Origin: Nostoc indistinguendum CM1-VF10 | GTDB taxonomy: Bacteria; Cyanobacteriota; Cyanobacteriia; Cyanobacteriales; Nostocaceae | NCBI GenBank assembly: GCA_019359215.1 | Contig: JAHHHS010000012.1 | Span: 1 to 64,000 of the forward strand | Reading direction: 5' to 3' | DNA length: 64,000 nt | Shown here: piece by piece, positions 55,846 through 64,000 of the stretch | Layout: each line of letters opens with the position of its first letter | Position numbering within the stretch: the stretch's first letter is position 1 | Program-made: the position numbers and the translations under genes | The notes under the pieces: model-generated | Database searches by the model: none | The model's input: the letters and a program-made list of their open reading frames with translations, nothing else | What the model was told of the DNA's origin: nothing

Positions 55846-56090
55846 TAGTTTTACGTAATTACATAAAGTTAAACAAAAGCTCTTTAGTTTACGATCACAG
55901 CGCTAAAATATTTTATACAAACAACCCTGTTGTTTTTAACGACTATGACAGAGCTTGGTCGTTCGTAGAAACAGTTGATTACTGCTGATTGATGCTTGTG
56001 AGCGCAGTAACAAAAAATTTTTACCAGAAGCATACAGCAATCAATACTGTGCTTCTTGTGACCAGAATAGAAGAGATAAAGACTGTTGTG

Positions 56091-56536
56091 CAATCAAAAA
56101 TCCTTTGATGGGGGTGTCAAATCTTTCGCTTCTACTATATGACTACAGTGCTTAAGTAGGTCGGTAGGGAAAAACTAAACCATATAAAAGGTATGCAAAC
56201 AAGCAAATAAGCTTAATTCAAGCCTTTCTCATAAACTTTACGAAACTTAATATAGTTAAGTTTAATAACGCCGACCTAATTAATGAGGCGCTTGCATAGG
56301 TGCTTGTCTTGTGATGGTTACTACGAACAAAACCTATTTGCAATGAAAAATCTTTTGATGAGGGTATTAATTCTTTCGCTTTTATCGTGATTGCGACATT
56401 TCCAACTTAGACATTTTGAAACATTGATATACTGCGTAGGCGTAGCCCGCCGTAGACATCGCTGCTAAGACACATTACCAAATTTACAATAGACAATCTT
56501 TTGATCTAGTTGTCAATTCTTTTGCTTCTAGATTCC
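56091..56536. repeat. Three degenerate 50-bp direct repeats upstream of scyA
   Basis: Copies begin at 56091 (caatcaaaaatcctttgatg), 56341 (caatgaaaaatcttttgatg) and 56487 (caatagacaatcttttgatc). Each continues with a (g/a)ggtgtcaa-like then tctttcgcttcta-like block. Spacings are 250 and 146 bases, all in the same orientation. Confidence 0.75.
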
Positions 56537-57050
56537 CCCTAACCTACACCACTTGCTACAACCGGGAGAACCTTCAAACTCCTCTTTTTAAGGGGGGTTA
56601 TCTCTTGTAGGGTAAGCCCTATAAGTCTTTCAGTCTTACTTTGAAGACGTTAACTTGTAACGCTAAAGGCATCATAACTTAACTTTTATCTTTCTTTTGA
56701 GAGATTGCTAAAAACTAAATATTTGTACTGCTTGATAAAATTTATTAGATTTTGATGTGAAATATAGCATGAATACCGTACATGATCAAAAAAAATGTTT
56801 TTTATATAACAAAAAAACATAAAATACACGTAAAATAACCGTGATATCTCTAATACAAATGTATTTCTGAGGAGGGATGACCGAGCATATTCTTCTATAG
56901 TTAAATTCCTGAGAGAGTAGGTTAAGATAATTTAAGAAAATAAATTGAGGAATAAAATTTGTTCATTTAAGCCAAGCCCAGCACTGCAAATTGATTTATG
57001 CTGACAATCAAACGACTCTACACCAGTAGTTCGCCAAAGTCTTTAGCTGG

Positions 57051-57092
57051 GGAAAGGTTAAAGGATAAAAATTCGTATACTTTAACCTTTCC
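57051..57092. promoter_or_regulatory. Perfect 13-bp inverted repeat
   Basis: Arms ggaaaggttaaag and ctttaacctttcc flank a 16-base A/T-rich loop, 410 bases before the kinase start. Could be a hairpin in a leader or the mark of a small transcript. Confidence 0.55.
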
Positions 57093-57501
57093 TCTCTCAA
57101 AACCCAGCAATTTTAGGTTGGTGAACCATTAGCTTTGGTGCAGGTCTAGTTTAAATGTAAAATATCTTTTCTACTTTATATATTAAGAGTTTTGAACTCT
57201 TACCTAATAAGATTTATCGACTAATCTAGATTTGATTGGTCTAAAGTTTGTGTAGCTATAAAAAGCTGTTTAGATAAATAATAAATTTTGAATATCTTAG
57301 GTTTTTTTAGGAGAATTTGGTTTAATAATTCACTGTTTATTGGTATGATAATTTTTGTGAACCTGATTAGTAATATTTTTTAATTTACTAACTAATCTTA
57401 TTTTTTAATAGCCTAACGGTGTCCTAAAGATTTTAGTAAGTTATGACTATTAACTCGTTAATGGCTATGGTACTGATTGATTACCAGGAGGAAGTAGGAA
57501 T

Positions 57502-59481
57502 ATGAATTCTGGCGACTATACATTAGCTAGATCAAAGAATCAATCGGTACTACAACCAGAAGTAGAGATGAAGTTTGCTCACTTCCTAATAAATCACTCT
57601 GTAGATGCTGCCTTCTGTTTAGGAGAAAACGCACAGTTTCTCTACGTCAACGATGCCACTTGCCGGATGACTGAGTATTCCCGTGAGGAATTACTTTCCA
57701 TGAGGCTGCATGATATAGACGTAGATTTTTCTCTACACAATTGGTCAGATATTAGCTTACAGAGTTCCCTTACCTTTAAATCTCGCTATCGGGCAAAAGG
57801 AGGTCGAATATTTCTAGCAGAAATATCCATTAGCCATGTAAAACAACAAAATATGGAATTTGGCTGTGCTTTTGCTCGTGAGATAAGTGATGAAATAGTA
57901 GAACTGAGCGTGCAAAAGTGGACTGATGAATTAAGGGATGCTAAAGACAATTTGCAACAGGAATTTTATCAACTCAAGGCAAAAGAAGTAGAACTAGAAA
58001 CATCTCTTTCTTTACTTCGTTCTACTCTTGAATCTACTGCAATTGGTATTGTTGCAGTTAACTTCGAGGGAGATATTCTGAACTTGAATCAGAAATTTGT
58101 CGATATGTGGCAGATACCAGAGTCCTTAATACTATCTAAAAAATGTCCTCGATGTAAAGCTTTTTTTGAGAACCAACTTAAAGATCCACAAGCTTTTAGT
58201 CGGCTGATTTGGGAAGTATCTAGCCAATCTGATTTCGAGAGCTACGACATTCTAGAGTTGAAAGATGGGAGAGTTTTTGCACATTACTCTAAGCCCCACT
58301 TATTGGAAGGGACAATTATTGGTAGAGTATGGAGTATTTGGGATATTACTGAATCGAAACGGACTGAAGAAGCATTACGGCTGAACGCAGTTAGATTTCG
58401 GACTTTAGCAGAAACGACAGATACCAGCACTTTTTTGATTCAAGGTGCACGGCTTTGCTATATAAATCCAGCAGTAGAGCAACTCACTGGCTACACAAAA
58501 GAGGAACTACTAACAGGCTTTGATATTCGCCGACTGATTAAAAGCAAAAAACGCAGACAGATACGTAAGCAGGGTGAAGCAGCTAACTTTGAATATCAGG
58601 AGATGAGTATTCTGACAAAAAACGGCACAGAGCGCTGGCTAGCTTGTGCGGTTGTAATGCTGGATGGAGGGCTGGATTTTGGTGGAAAACCAGTAGAAAT
58701 GATTGCAGGTATAGATATTACCGATTACAAATATGCAGAATTAGGTCTTAACCAAGCTTTAGAACAAGCAAAACAACTTAGCGAACTTAGAGCGCGTTTT
58801 CTTTCTATGGTCTGCCATCAATTCCGGACACCACTGAATATTGTTTCATTTTCTAATAGTTTACTAAAGGAAGAAGTAGACAAACGTACACAAAAGAAAA
58901 TACAACCACTACTGGATCACATTCAAAAAGCCACCGAACAACTCAGCCAGATGTTGGATGATATTTTGTTCTTCTCTAGAGCAGAAGCAGCAAAAATAAA
59001 CTGTGAACCAAAACCGCTTGAGTTAGTTCAATTCTGTAATGATGTAGTTACACAAATGCAGATGAGTGTTCGCCAAATTCCGATTAATTTTGTGAGTCAA
59101 GATAACTCTTTAACAGCCTGCATTGATAAAAAACTCTTAGAGCCGATTTTAAATAATTTGCTCGACAATGCAATCAAGTATTCTCCCTCCAATATTGCAA
59201 TTGATTTGAAACTTTCTTGCAAAAATGAGAAAGTAATTTTTCAGGTCAAAGATAAAGGGATCGGTATTTCAGTTGCAGATCAACAACGAATATTTGAGCC
59301 ATTTTACCGTGGTAGTAATATTGATAGTATACCTGGTACTGGATTAGGGTTATCGATCCTTAAAACCCTTGTAGATTTACATCACGGTCAAGTCTCTGTA
59401 GAAAGTCAAGTTGGTGCAGGCACTACGTTTACCGTAATGTTGCCATTAAGCAAATCAGAGTTTAATAGTTCCGAGTTATGA
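57502..59481 (+). CDS. PAS-domain sensor histidine kinase (scytonemin regulator)
   Basis: A 659-residue soluble kinase with no membrane helix. PAS 1 (about 25-135, INHSVDAAFCLGENAQFLYV) is followed by a coiled coil (about 140-172). PAS 2 (about 178-290, LESTAIGIVAVNFEGDILNL) and PAS 3 (about 300-415, CYINPAVEQLTGYTKEELLTG) come next. HisKA has its phosphoacceptor in MVCHQFRTPLNIV, then N-box NNLLDNAIKYSP, VKDKGIGIS and GTGLGLSI. It is divergent from scyA and corresponds to NpF1277, which with its partner regulates scytonemin. A PAS 2 CPRCK pair of cysteines (C212, C215) could bind metal. Confidence 0.9.
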   Translation: MNSGDYTLARSKNQSVLQPEVEMKFAHFLINHSVDAAFCLGENAQFLYVNDATCRMTEYSREELLSMRLHDIDVDFSLHNWSDISLQSSLTFKSRYRAKGGRIFLAEISISHVKQQNMEFGCAFAREISDEIVELSVQKWTDELRDAKDNLQQEFYQLKAKEVELETSLSLLRSTLESTAIGIVAVNFEGDILNLNQKFVDMWQIPESLILSKKCPRCKAFFENQLKDPQAFSRLIWEVSSQSDFESYDILELKDGRVFAHYSKPHLLEGTIIGRVWSIWDITESKRTEEALRLNAVRFRTLAETTDTSTFLIQGARLCYINPAVEQLTGYTKEELLTGFDIRRLIKSKKRRQIRKQGEAANFEYQEMSILTKNGTERWLACAVVMLDGGLDFGGKPVEMIAGIDITDYKYAELGLNQALEQAKQLSELRARFLSMVCHQFRTPLNIVSFSNSLLKEEVDKRTQKKIQPLLDHIQKATEQLSQMLDDILFFSRAEAAKINCEPKPLELVQFCNDVVTQMQMSVRQIPINFVSQDNSLTACIDKKLLEPILNNLLDNAIKYSPSNIAIDLKLSCKNEKVIFQVKDKGIGISVADQQRIFEPFYRGSNIDSIPGTGLGLSILKTLVDLHHGQVSVESQVGAGTTFTVMLPLSKSEFNSSEL

Positions 59482-59621
59482 GTGTTGAAATTAAGATAGT
59501 TGTTAATTAGTACTTAACAATCATAACTCTCGGAACGAAGTGATTTATCTCATGCCTATTTACATACTCACCAAAGAGTATAGTAAGCAGCTTCTGCAAA
59601 AAGTTATGGTAATAAAAAATT

Positions 59622-60557
59622 ATGTACGAATCGCCAAAAAAAATTCTCGTTATTGAAGATGATAACGTTACCCGCAATCTTTACTTAAAAGGTCTTGAGG
59701 CTAAAGGTTTTGATACGATAGGTGCTAACAGCGGTGTTGCTGGTATCCAACAAGCACAAGAGCATATACCCGACTTAGTGATTTGCGATATCACGATGCC
59801 AGATATGGATGGTTATAACGTTCTAACTACGCTACGCCAAGATCCCGTTACAGGAATTATTCCCTTCATTTTTTTGACTGGCAGTAGTACCAAAGCAGAT
59901 GTTCGCAAAGCTATGGAATTGGGAGCAGACGACTATCTTACCAAACCCTCTACACTAGATGAATTGCTCAGAGCGATCGCTATTCGCTTGCAAAAGCAAG
60001 CTACTCTCCAATACTGGTGGGCTATGAAATCTGAGAAAGCTCCAAAATCAGTATTTGCAGATAATACTACAGCGATCGCTGGAGGTGTTAGCGTTAGTGT
60101 TGGCAGAGCCTCTGGTACAGAAGCCTCTGCTAGAGAAGCCTCTGCTAGAGAAGCCCCTGATACAGAAATCATGATCCCTCCTAAATCAATCTTTCCCTAC
60201 ATTCCCCAATTAAAAGAAGTTTTCGACTTTATCGAAGCCCATTATCATCAAGGAATTACTTTGTGTGATGTGGCTGTTGCTGTTGGTTACTCACCTGCTT
60301 ACTTAACTAACCGAGTAGCAAAGCAGACAGGAGAGACTGTAAACTGCTGGATTGTCAAACGCCGGATGGCGGGCGCTCGTTTTCTACTCCAAAATGATGA
60401 TCAGACAGTCGAGAAGATAGCGAAAGCATTGGGCTATCAGGATGTGTCTCATTTCTCTCGCCAGTTTCGCCAACATCACGGTTTACCTCCCCAAGCTTGG
60501 CGCAAAGAGCATCAACTTGTATCGCAAAAACAGGTAAAATTTTGGCAAAATTGCTGA
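59622..60557 (+). CDS. REC-AraC response regulator (scytonemin regulator)
   Basis: A 311-residue regulator. The REC domain (about 7-122) has D13-D14, phosphoacceptor D56 in VICDITMPDMDG and K108 in YLTKPS. A linker (about 123-190) includes a minisatellite-coded stretch. The AraC-type DNA-binding domain covers about 205-300 (LCDVAVAVGYSPAYLTNRVA, then VEKIAKALGYQDVSHFSRQF). It corresponds to NpF1278, reported essential for scytonemin production in N. punctiforme. It is 140 bases downstream of the kinase, the likely partner. Repeats in the gap it faces (56091-56536) are candidate binding sites. Confidence 0.92.
   Translation: MYESPKKILVIEDDNVTRNLYLKGLEAKGFDTIGANSGVAGIQQAQEHIPDLVICDITMPDMDGYNVLTTLRQDPVTGIIPFIFLTGSSTKADVRKAMELGADDYLTKPSTLDELLRAIAIRLQKQATLQYWWAMKSEKAPKSVFADNTTAIAGGVSVSVGRASGTEASAREASAREAPDTEIMIPPKSIFPYIPQLKEVFDFIEAHYHQGITLCDVAVAVGYSPAYLTNRVAKQTGETVNCWIVKRRMAGARFLLQNDDQTVEKIAKALGYQDVSHFSRQFRQHHGLPPQAWRKEHQLVSQKQVKFWQNC
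60105..60164 (+). repeat. 15-bp minisatellite inside the response regulator
   Basis: Four consecutive 15-base units (variants of gaagcctctgctaga), in frame, code the linker ASGTEASAREASAREAPDTE. The middle two copies are identical. Confidence 0.75.
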
Positions 60558-60624
60558 AAGGAGGTTCCAGCAGTGTTTATATCCCCATTATCCCTTAGCT
60601 TCAGAGTGTAACGAGTTACTCAAT

Positions 60625-61827
60625 TCAAATAAATAGCTGCGTAAATTCATACATTAAATCCACCCTGCCCTTACGTAACATAGCTGGATCTAATCTTTCA
60701 GTAGTGTTGCAAGTCATCAAGACAACTAATCGTTGCTGCATCTGAATCCCAGACTCATCAATTACACTTTGATACAAAGTGCCATCTAGCAAACTCAGAA
60801 CGTGTTCGGTTTTGTTATTGTATTGAGCTACCTCAGAAGCACGATTTTGCGCTAGATTATCAGCTTCGTTAATAACGATACAGATACGCTCTATATAAGT
60901 CGGTGGGACAAAGTTAGCGATCGCATCATGATCTAAAATAAAAATTACATACCCTAAAGGTACAAGAATTTCTTTTGCTACGGCCTGTGTCCAGACCGTT
61001 TTACCAGTACCTGGTTGTCCATGTACAACAACCGCTAACTGGTTTTGATTAAGAATCGCTTGTTGTACAGAATCAGTAAAACTTTGAATATCTGCCGGAA
61101 ATGTGCGAATGGGAAATTGACTATGAACCTTGCCTACACGACTTTGATATCCACTCAGCATAACTGCTAAGTCGTAAGTCGCTTTGTTAATTAGCGGCGC
61201 GAGATTTTTCGCCATTATAGTATATTGTCGTCGCCCGCGATCGTAGGGATCAATTTGCAACCAAACGTCATTCTTCGACCAGTAGGCATAAACAGTATTG
61301 ATAACATCTAAACGTTCCCAGTTAACAAATTTATCTATAGGGAAATAAAAATCTCTTTCTGAGTAATACTGGGTAATTATATCGGGACTACCCAATACAC
61401 GTAAAACTCGTAATACAGTAATTTCTTGCAGTCGGTTAAGAACATAGTCAATGGGGATACTACTACGACTGACAAATTGAACGATTGGTGTTTCTGTACT
61501 CAAAACATCTTTATAGCGATGATCCGGTGATTGAGGATCTGGCGTGATGTAATTCCAAAACTTTTCAACTTCGTAGCGGGTATTATCAGATACAACATTT
61601 AATAAATTAGCCCACCAAGCATAATTATTTCGTCCCAAAACATCAGCAACATTACTTGCTAAATTCAAACTTTTTTGAGTTAATTCGCGGGAGTCACTAT
61701 ACAACAGTTGCCACAAAAACCCCCAATCTAATTCTCGGTTAAACGGTCGCCAACCACTAGCAAGCAAGCTTTGCCGGGTATTATTTGTAGGAGTGCCTTC
61801 ATTACTTCTAAAATAGTCAAAATCCAT
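60625..61827 (-). CDS. BCS1-like AAA ATPase
   Basis: A 400-residue protein. The N-terminal ~240 residues carry no domain I recognise. An AAA module follows: Walker A VVHGQPGTGKT (268-278), Walker B ICIVINEAD (315-323, with Asn where most AAA proteins have Asp before the Glu), and sensor 1 and arginine-finger region LMTCNTTERLDPAMLRKGRVD. This end resembles BCS1-type AAA proteins. It converges with the regulator gene. The client is unknown, and position next to the scytonemin regulators may be chance. Confidence 0.8.
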   Translation of the reverse strand: MDFDYFRSNEGTPTNNTRQSLLASGWRPFNRELDWGFLWQLLYSDSRELTQKSLNLASNVADVLGRNNYAWWANLLNVVSDNTRYEVEKFWNYITPDPQSPDHRYKDVLSTETPIVQFVSRSSIPIDYVLNRLQEITVLRVLRVLGSPDIITQYYSERDFYFPIDKFVNWERLDVINTVYAYWSKNDVWLQIDPYDRGRRQYTIMAKNLAPLINKATYDLAVMLSGYQSRVGKVHSQFPIRTFPADIQSFTDSVQQAILNQNQLAVVVHGQPGTGKTVWTQAVAKEILVPLGYVIFILDHDAIANFVPPTYIERICIVINEADNLAQNRASEVAQYNNKTEHVLSLLDGTLYQSVIDESGIQMQQRLVVLMTCNTTERLDPAMLRKGRVDLMYEFTQLFI

Positions 61828-62432
61828 ATTTGTCAGTTGTGCAGCGTTAATCGAGTTATTTTGTGTTAAGTAGGAGATTTTAAAAAATTTTCTCGTAATA
61901 TCAACTAATTACGTACAAATGGTAATTTTAGTTTCACAGTGCTGTACTGGCTAGGAAGTCTTTTTAATCTAACTCATCATCAATGTAATACAGTATAATA
62001 CACGATAACTACTTGGGTCAACTTTTTTGACAAAGCAGTTAACTCTTAATGTACTTGCGCCACTTATCCATCTGTAGTTAAGCTCATCCCACCCGGTTAA
62101 CTGTTGACGGTCAACAGTCAACGGCGTCGTAGTGTCTCTCATCCCATGTTTAAAAAGAGTAGGTTTTCCCGACGCCTTTTTATAAGACATTGAAAATTTG
62201 GGATGGTGCGTTATATCATGTCCGGTTGATTGCTTATTAAACCCGAAGAACCCCACCCCGCCAAAGCTACGCTTTGTCTCCCCTCCCGAAGAGCGGGGAG
62301 GAGTTGGGGGTGGGGTGCAATGACTATGGGAATCGTAACTAATTATGCGGACATGATATTAGCCTACGGTATAACACACGCGATAAAACTGCTGGCGAGG
62401 CGAGGTTTGGATGAGGTATCTCTTCTTGTTAA
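61828..62432. repeat. Repeat-rich gap
   Basis: Contains a near-perfect inverted repeat (gttaactgttgac / gtcaacagtcaac, about 62096-62121). A copy of the atatcatgtccggttgattg element with its cccgaagaaccccaccccgc continuation lies at 62213-62290. The inverted motif gcggacatgatatt starts at 62347. No gene is seen. Confidence 0.6.
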
Positions 62433-63596
62433 TCAAGTTAAGTATTTGCCATTAATTTCTATATAACCCTCTGAAAGATCGCAACCCCATACAGTTGCAG
62501 AGGCTTCCCCAATATTGAGACTAACGTGGATATTTACTTGATCTTTGGACATAATTTGTCGCAACTTTTCCAGATTTTCATTAGTTAAGCTATTAGGATA
62601 AACTTTTACATTATCAAAACTAATAACAACTTGTTCTGGATTTATTTGCTGTTCATTTTCACATTTGCCTATAGCCATAGCAACTCGTCCCCAATTTGGA
62701 TCTGCTCCATAAACGGCAGTTTTTACTAATGGTGAATTCACAATTGCTTTAGCTACTGTTTTAGCTTGTGCATAATTAATCGCTGAATCTACAGTCACCT
62801 GAATAATTTTGGTAGCACCTTCTGCGTCTCTAGCAATTTTCAGCACCAATTCTTGTGCAACTTCTTGCAATGCACTGGCAAAATCTGCTTCTGAAACTTC
62901 ACCGGCTAAACCATTAGCTAGAATCACAGCGGAGTCACTGGTAGAAGTGTCAGTGTCTACGCTCAAGCAGTTAAAGGTTTTATCTATAGTAGAGCGAAAA
63001 ATAGCACGAAGGCTATTTGGAGAAATTGCAGCGTCAGTAAAAAAGAAAGTTAAAAGGGTAGCCATATTAGGCTCAATCATGCCAACACCTTTGGCAATTC
63101 CTACTAGCTTGGCATTGCCTATTTGCCGTGTAGCTAATTTCGGTACTGTATCTGTGGTCATAATTCCACGGGCTGCCGCATGAAAATCAGCATCAGTCAA
63201 GTTTTTCCCCAATCCTAATAAACCCGCCCGGATTTTTTCAATCGGGTAACGTCTGCCAATTACGCCTGTAGAAGCTATCACAATGTCATGTGCAGCAATT
63301 CCAGTTTCAGCTGCAACTAATTGCAAAACCTCTTGAGCATCAGCGATGCCAACAGAACCATTAGCTACATTTGCATTCTTAGATATAACGACAATTGCTT
63401 GTGCTTGTGAATATTTTAAGTTATTGCGGCTAATAGTAACACTTGGGCCGGCAAAAAGACTTTGAGTGAAGACTCCATCAGCAACACAAGGAACTGATGA
63501 TTTAATAAATACAAAATCATCAGTTTTATCTCGTATTCCCAAATTAGTAATAAATGCACTAAAACCCTGAGGCATGGAAGATATAATTGACGACAT
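62433..63596 (-). CDS. argJ: ArgJ-family glutamate/ornithine acetyltransferase
   Basis: A 387-residue Ntn-type acetyltransferase. The self-cleavage/nucleophile site is NMATLLTFFFTDA, with the substrate loops KGVGMIEPNMA and SVDTDTSTSDSAVILANG, and GADPNWGRVAMAIG near the end. ArgJ transfers acetyl from N-acetylornithine to glutamate in arginine synthesis. This copy is slightly short (about 410 is usual) and its N-terminus (MSSIISSMPQGFSAFITNLG) is compact. A paralogue working outside arginine synthesis cannot be excluded. It shares no operon; the upstream gap is A/T-rich. Confidence 0.85.
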   Translation of the reverse strand: MSSIISSMPQGFSAFITNLGIRDKTDDFVFIKSSVPCVADGVFTQSLFAGPSVTISRNNLKYSQAQAIVVISKNANVANGSVGIADAQEVLQLVAAETGIAAHDIVIASTGVIGRRYPIEKIRAGLLGLGKNLTDADFHAAARGIMTTDTVPKLATRQIGNAKLVGIAKGVGMIEPNMATLLTFFFTDAAISPNSLRAIFRSTIDKTFNCLSVDTDTSTSDSAVILANGLAGEVSEADFASALQEVAQELVLKIARDAEGATKIIQVTVDSAINYAQAKTVAKAIVNSPLVKTAVYGADPNWGRVAMAIGKCENEQQINPEQVVISFDNVKVYPNSLTNENLEKLRQIMSKDQVNIHVSLNIGEASATVWGCDLSEGYIEINGKYLT

Positions 63597-63750
63597 TTTT
63601 TTGGATTTAATAATTTTGGTTAATTATCTCATACCATTTGCAAAAATATTTATGGTACATAAATTGCCTGTAATATCGTATAGATAGATGTAAGCTTTTA
63701 GCAACCTATCTATAACAGAAAATCCATAAAATTTTCATAGAACCTAAAAG

Positions 63751-64000
63751 CTATAAATCAGTTAATGTGACAGTAAATGTCGTCCATCCGTTACCGCTTT
63801 CTACTTGAATGCTTCCTTGCAGTTGTTCGACTAATTTCTCTACTATAGATAAACCTAACCCTGAACCACCTTGATTCCAGATATCTGCATTGGGGAGGCG
63901 ATAAAATTTCTCGAATATTCGTGGTAGCTCTGTTACCGGAATTTCTGCTGAATTACTGGTAATAATAATAGTTTTTGCGGGCGCTTCTGAGGAATTGTAA
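63751..64000 (-). CDS. Sensor histidine kinase C-terminus (partial)
   Basis: This minus-strand frame enters from the right edge and ends at TAG 63751-63753. It reads KTIIITSNSAEIPVTELPRI, EKFYRLPNADIWNQGGSGLG and SIQVESGNGWTTFTVTLTDL. It is the end of a HATPase_c domain with the G2 box (GGSGLGLSIV); the expected first G-box DNG is degenerate (TSNSAEIP). The rest lies outside the window. Confidence 0.8.
   Translation of the reverse strand, partial: YNSSEAPAKTIIITSNSAEIPVTELPRIFEKFYRLPNADIWNQGGSGLGLSIVEKLVEQLQGSIQVESGNGWTTFTVTLTDL

Larger units (their letters stand above)
55846..57501. promoter_or_regulatory. Divergent scyA / sensor-kinase regulatory region
   Basis: A 1.66-kb A/T-rich gap with no credible gene. 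It holds three 50-bp degenerate direct repeats (56091, 56341, 56487), a gtaggcgtagcccgc palindromic stretch near 56440, a perfect 13-bp inverted repeat at 57051-57092, and a strong ribosome site (AGGAGG, 57486-57491) ten bases before the kinase ATG. Promoters for both the scy cluster and the two-component genes must lie here. Confidence 0.7.

Noticed and set aside
55884..56093. 69-codon minus-strand frame in the scyA upstream gap
   Set aside because: Atypical composition (many Cys, Tyr and His), no ribosome site, and it overlaps likely promoter DNA.

Overview
The window comes from a filamentous, heterocyst-type cyanobacterium of the Nostoc/Anabaena group. The signs are the very many GCGATCGC (HIP1) octamers, short heptamer repeat tracts (aatgact, gagttag and similar) between genes, families of small dispersed palindromes, and cyanobacterial genes such as Raf1, Ycf34 and MenG/UbiE. 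Gene content and order match what I remember of the scytonemin locus of Nostoc punctiforme (genes numbered about NpR1259 to NpF1278). That assignment rests on memory of the families, not on a search.

Left part (1-32,900): a mosaic of housekeeping genes and decayed DNA. In order: an IS4-type transposase remnant; a class V aminotransferase; a membrane protein; an MlaE-like permease remnant; a UvrD-like helicase; a DUF445 protein; UbiE/MenG; a REC-GAF regulator; Raf1; a broken SLH porin; an IS630 remnant; a PotA-type ATPase; PBP2; a beta-lactamase-like hydrolase; a VanY-type peptidase; an AEC transporter; a phytochrome-like sensor kinase broken by a small inverted-repeat element; an ArsA-type ATPase; a truncated peptidoglycan-binding protein; a CCA-adding-type enzyme; Ycf34; TsaB; DnaN; a DUF2281 protein; small hypotheticals; an SDR; and a two-module stress protein. 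Several intergenic regions hold tandem or palindromic repeats.

Centre and right (33,100-60,600): a complete scytonemin (UV-A sunscreen) gene cluster, all on the minus strand. From promoter-proximal to distal: scyA, scyB, scyC, scyD, scyE, scyF, a GT4 glycosyltransferase, tyrA, a DsbA/FrnE-like protein, an aroB-like cyclase, a trpE-trpG fusion, trpC, trpA, tyrosinase, trpB, trpD, aroG. The distal genes form a dedicated shikimate, tryptophan and prephenate supply line. TrpEG, TrpD, TrpC and TrpA/B make tryptophan, and TyrA makes p-hydroxyphenylpyruvate. ScyB deaminates tryptophan to indole-3-pyruvate, ScyA joins the two keto acids, and ScyC closes the ring. ScyD, ScyE and ScyF carry signal peptides and PEP-CTERM tails, so later steps probably occur outside the cytoplasm. 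A 1.66-kb intergenic region with three degenerate 50-bp direct repeats separates scyA from a divergent two-component pair (three-PAS histidine kinase and REC-AraC response regulator), the expected regulators.

Right edge (60,600-64,000): a BCS1-like AAA ATPase, an ArgJ-family protein, and the C-terminal end of another histidine kinase cut by the window edge. No rRNA, tRNA or CRISPR array was recognised. I did not find a clearly new multi-gene system. The most interesting unexplained features are the repeat arrays in the regulatory and internal gaps of the scytonemin cluster, the divergent AroB and FrnE-like members, and several decayed genes caught partway through loss.
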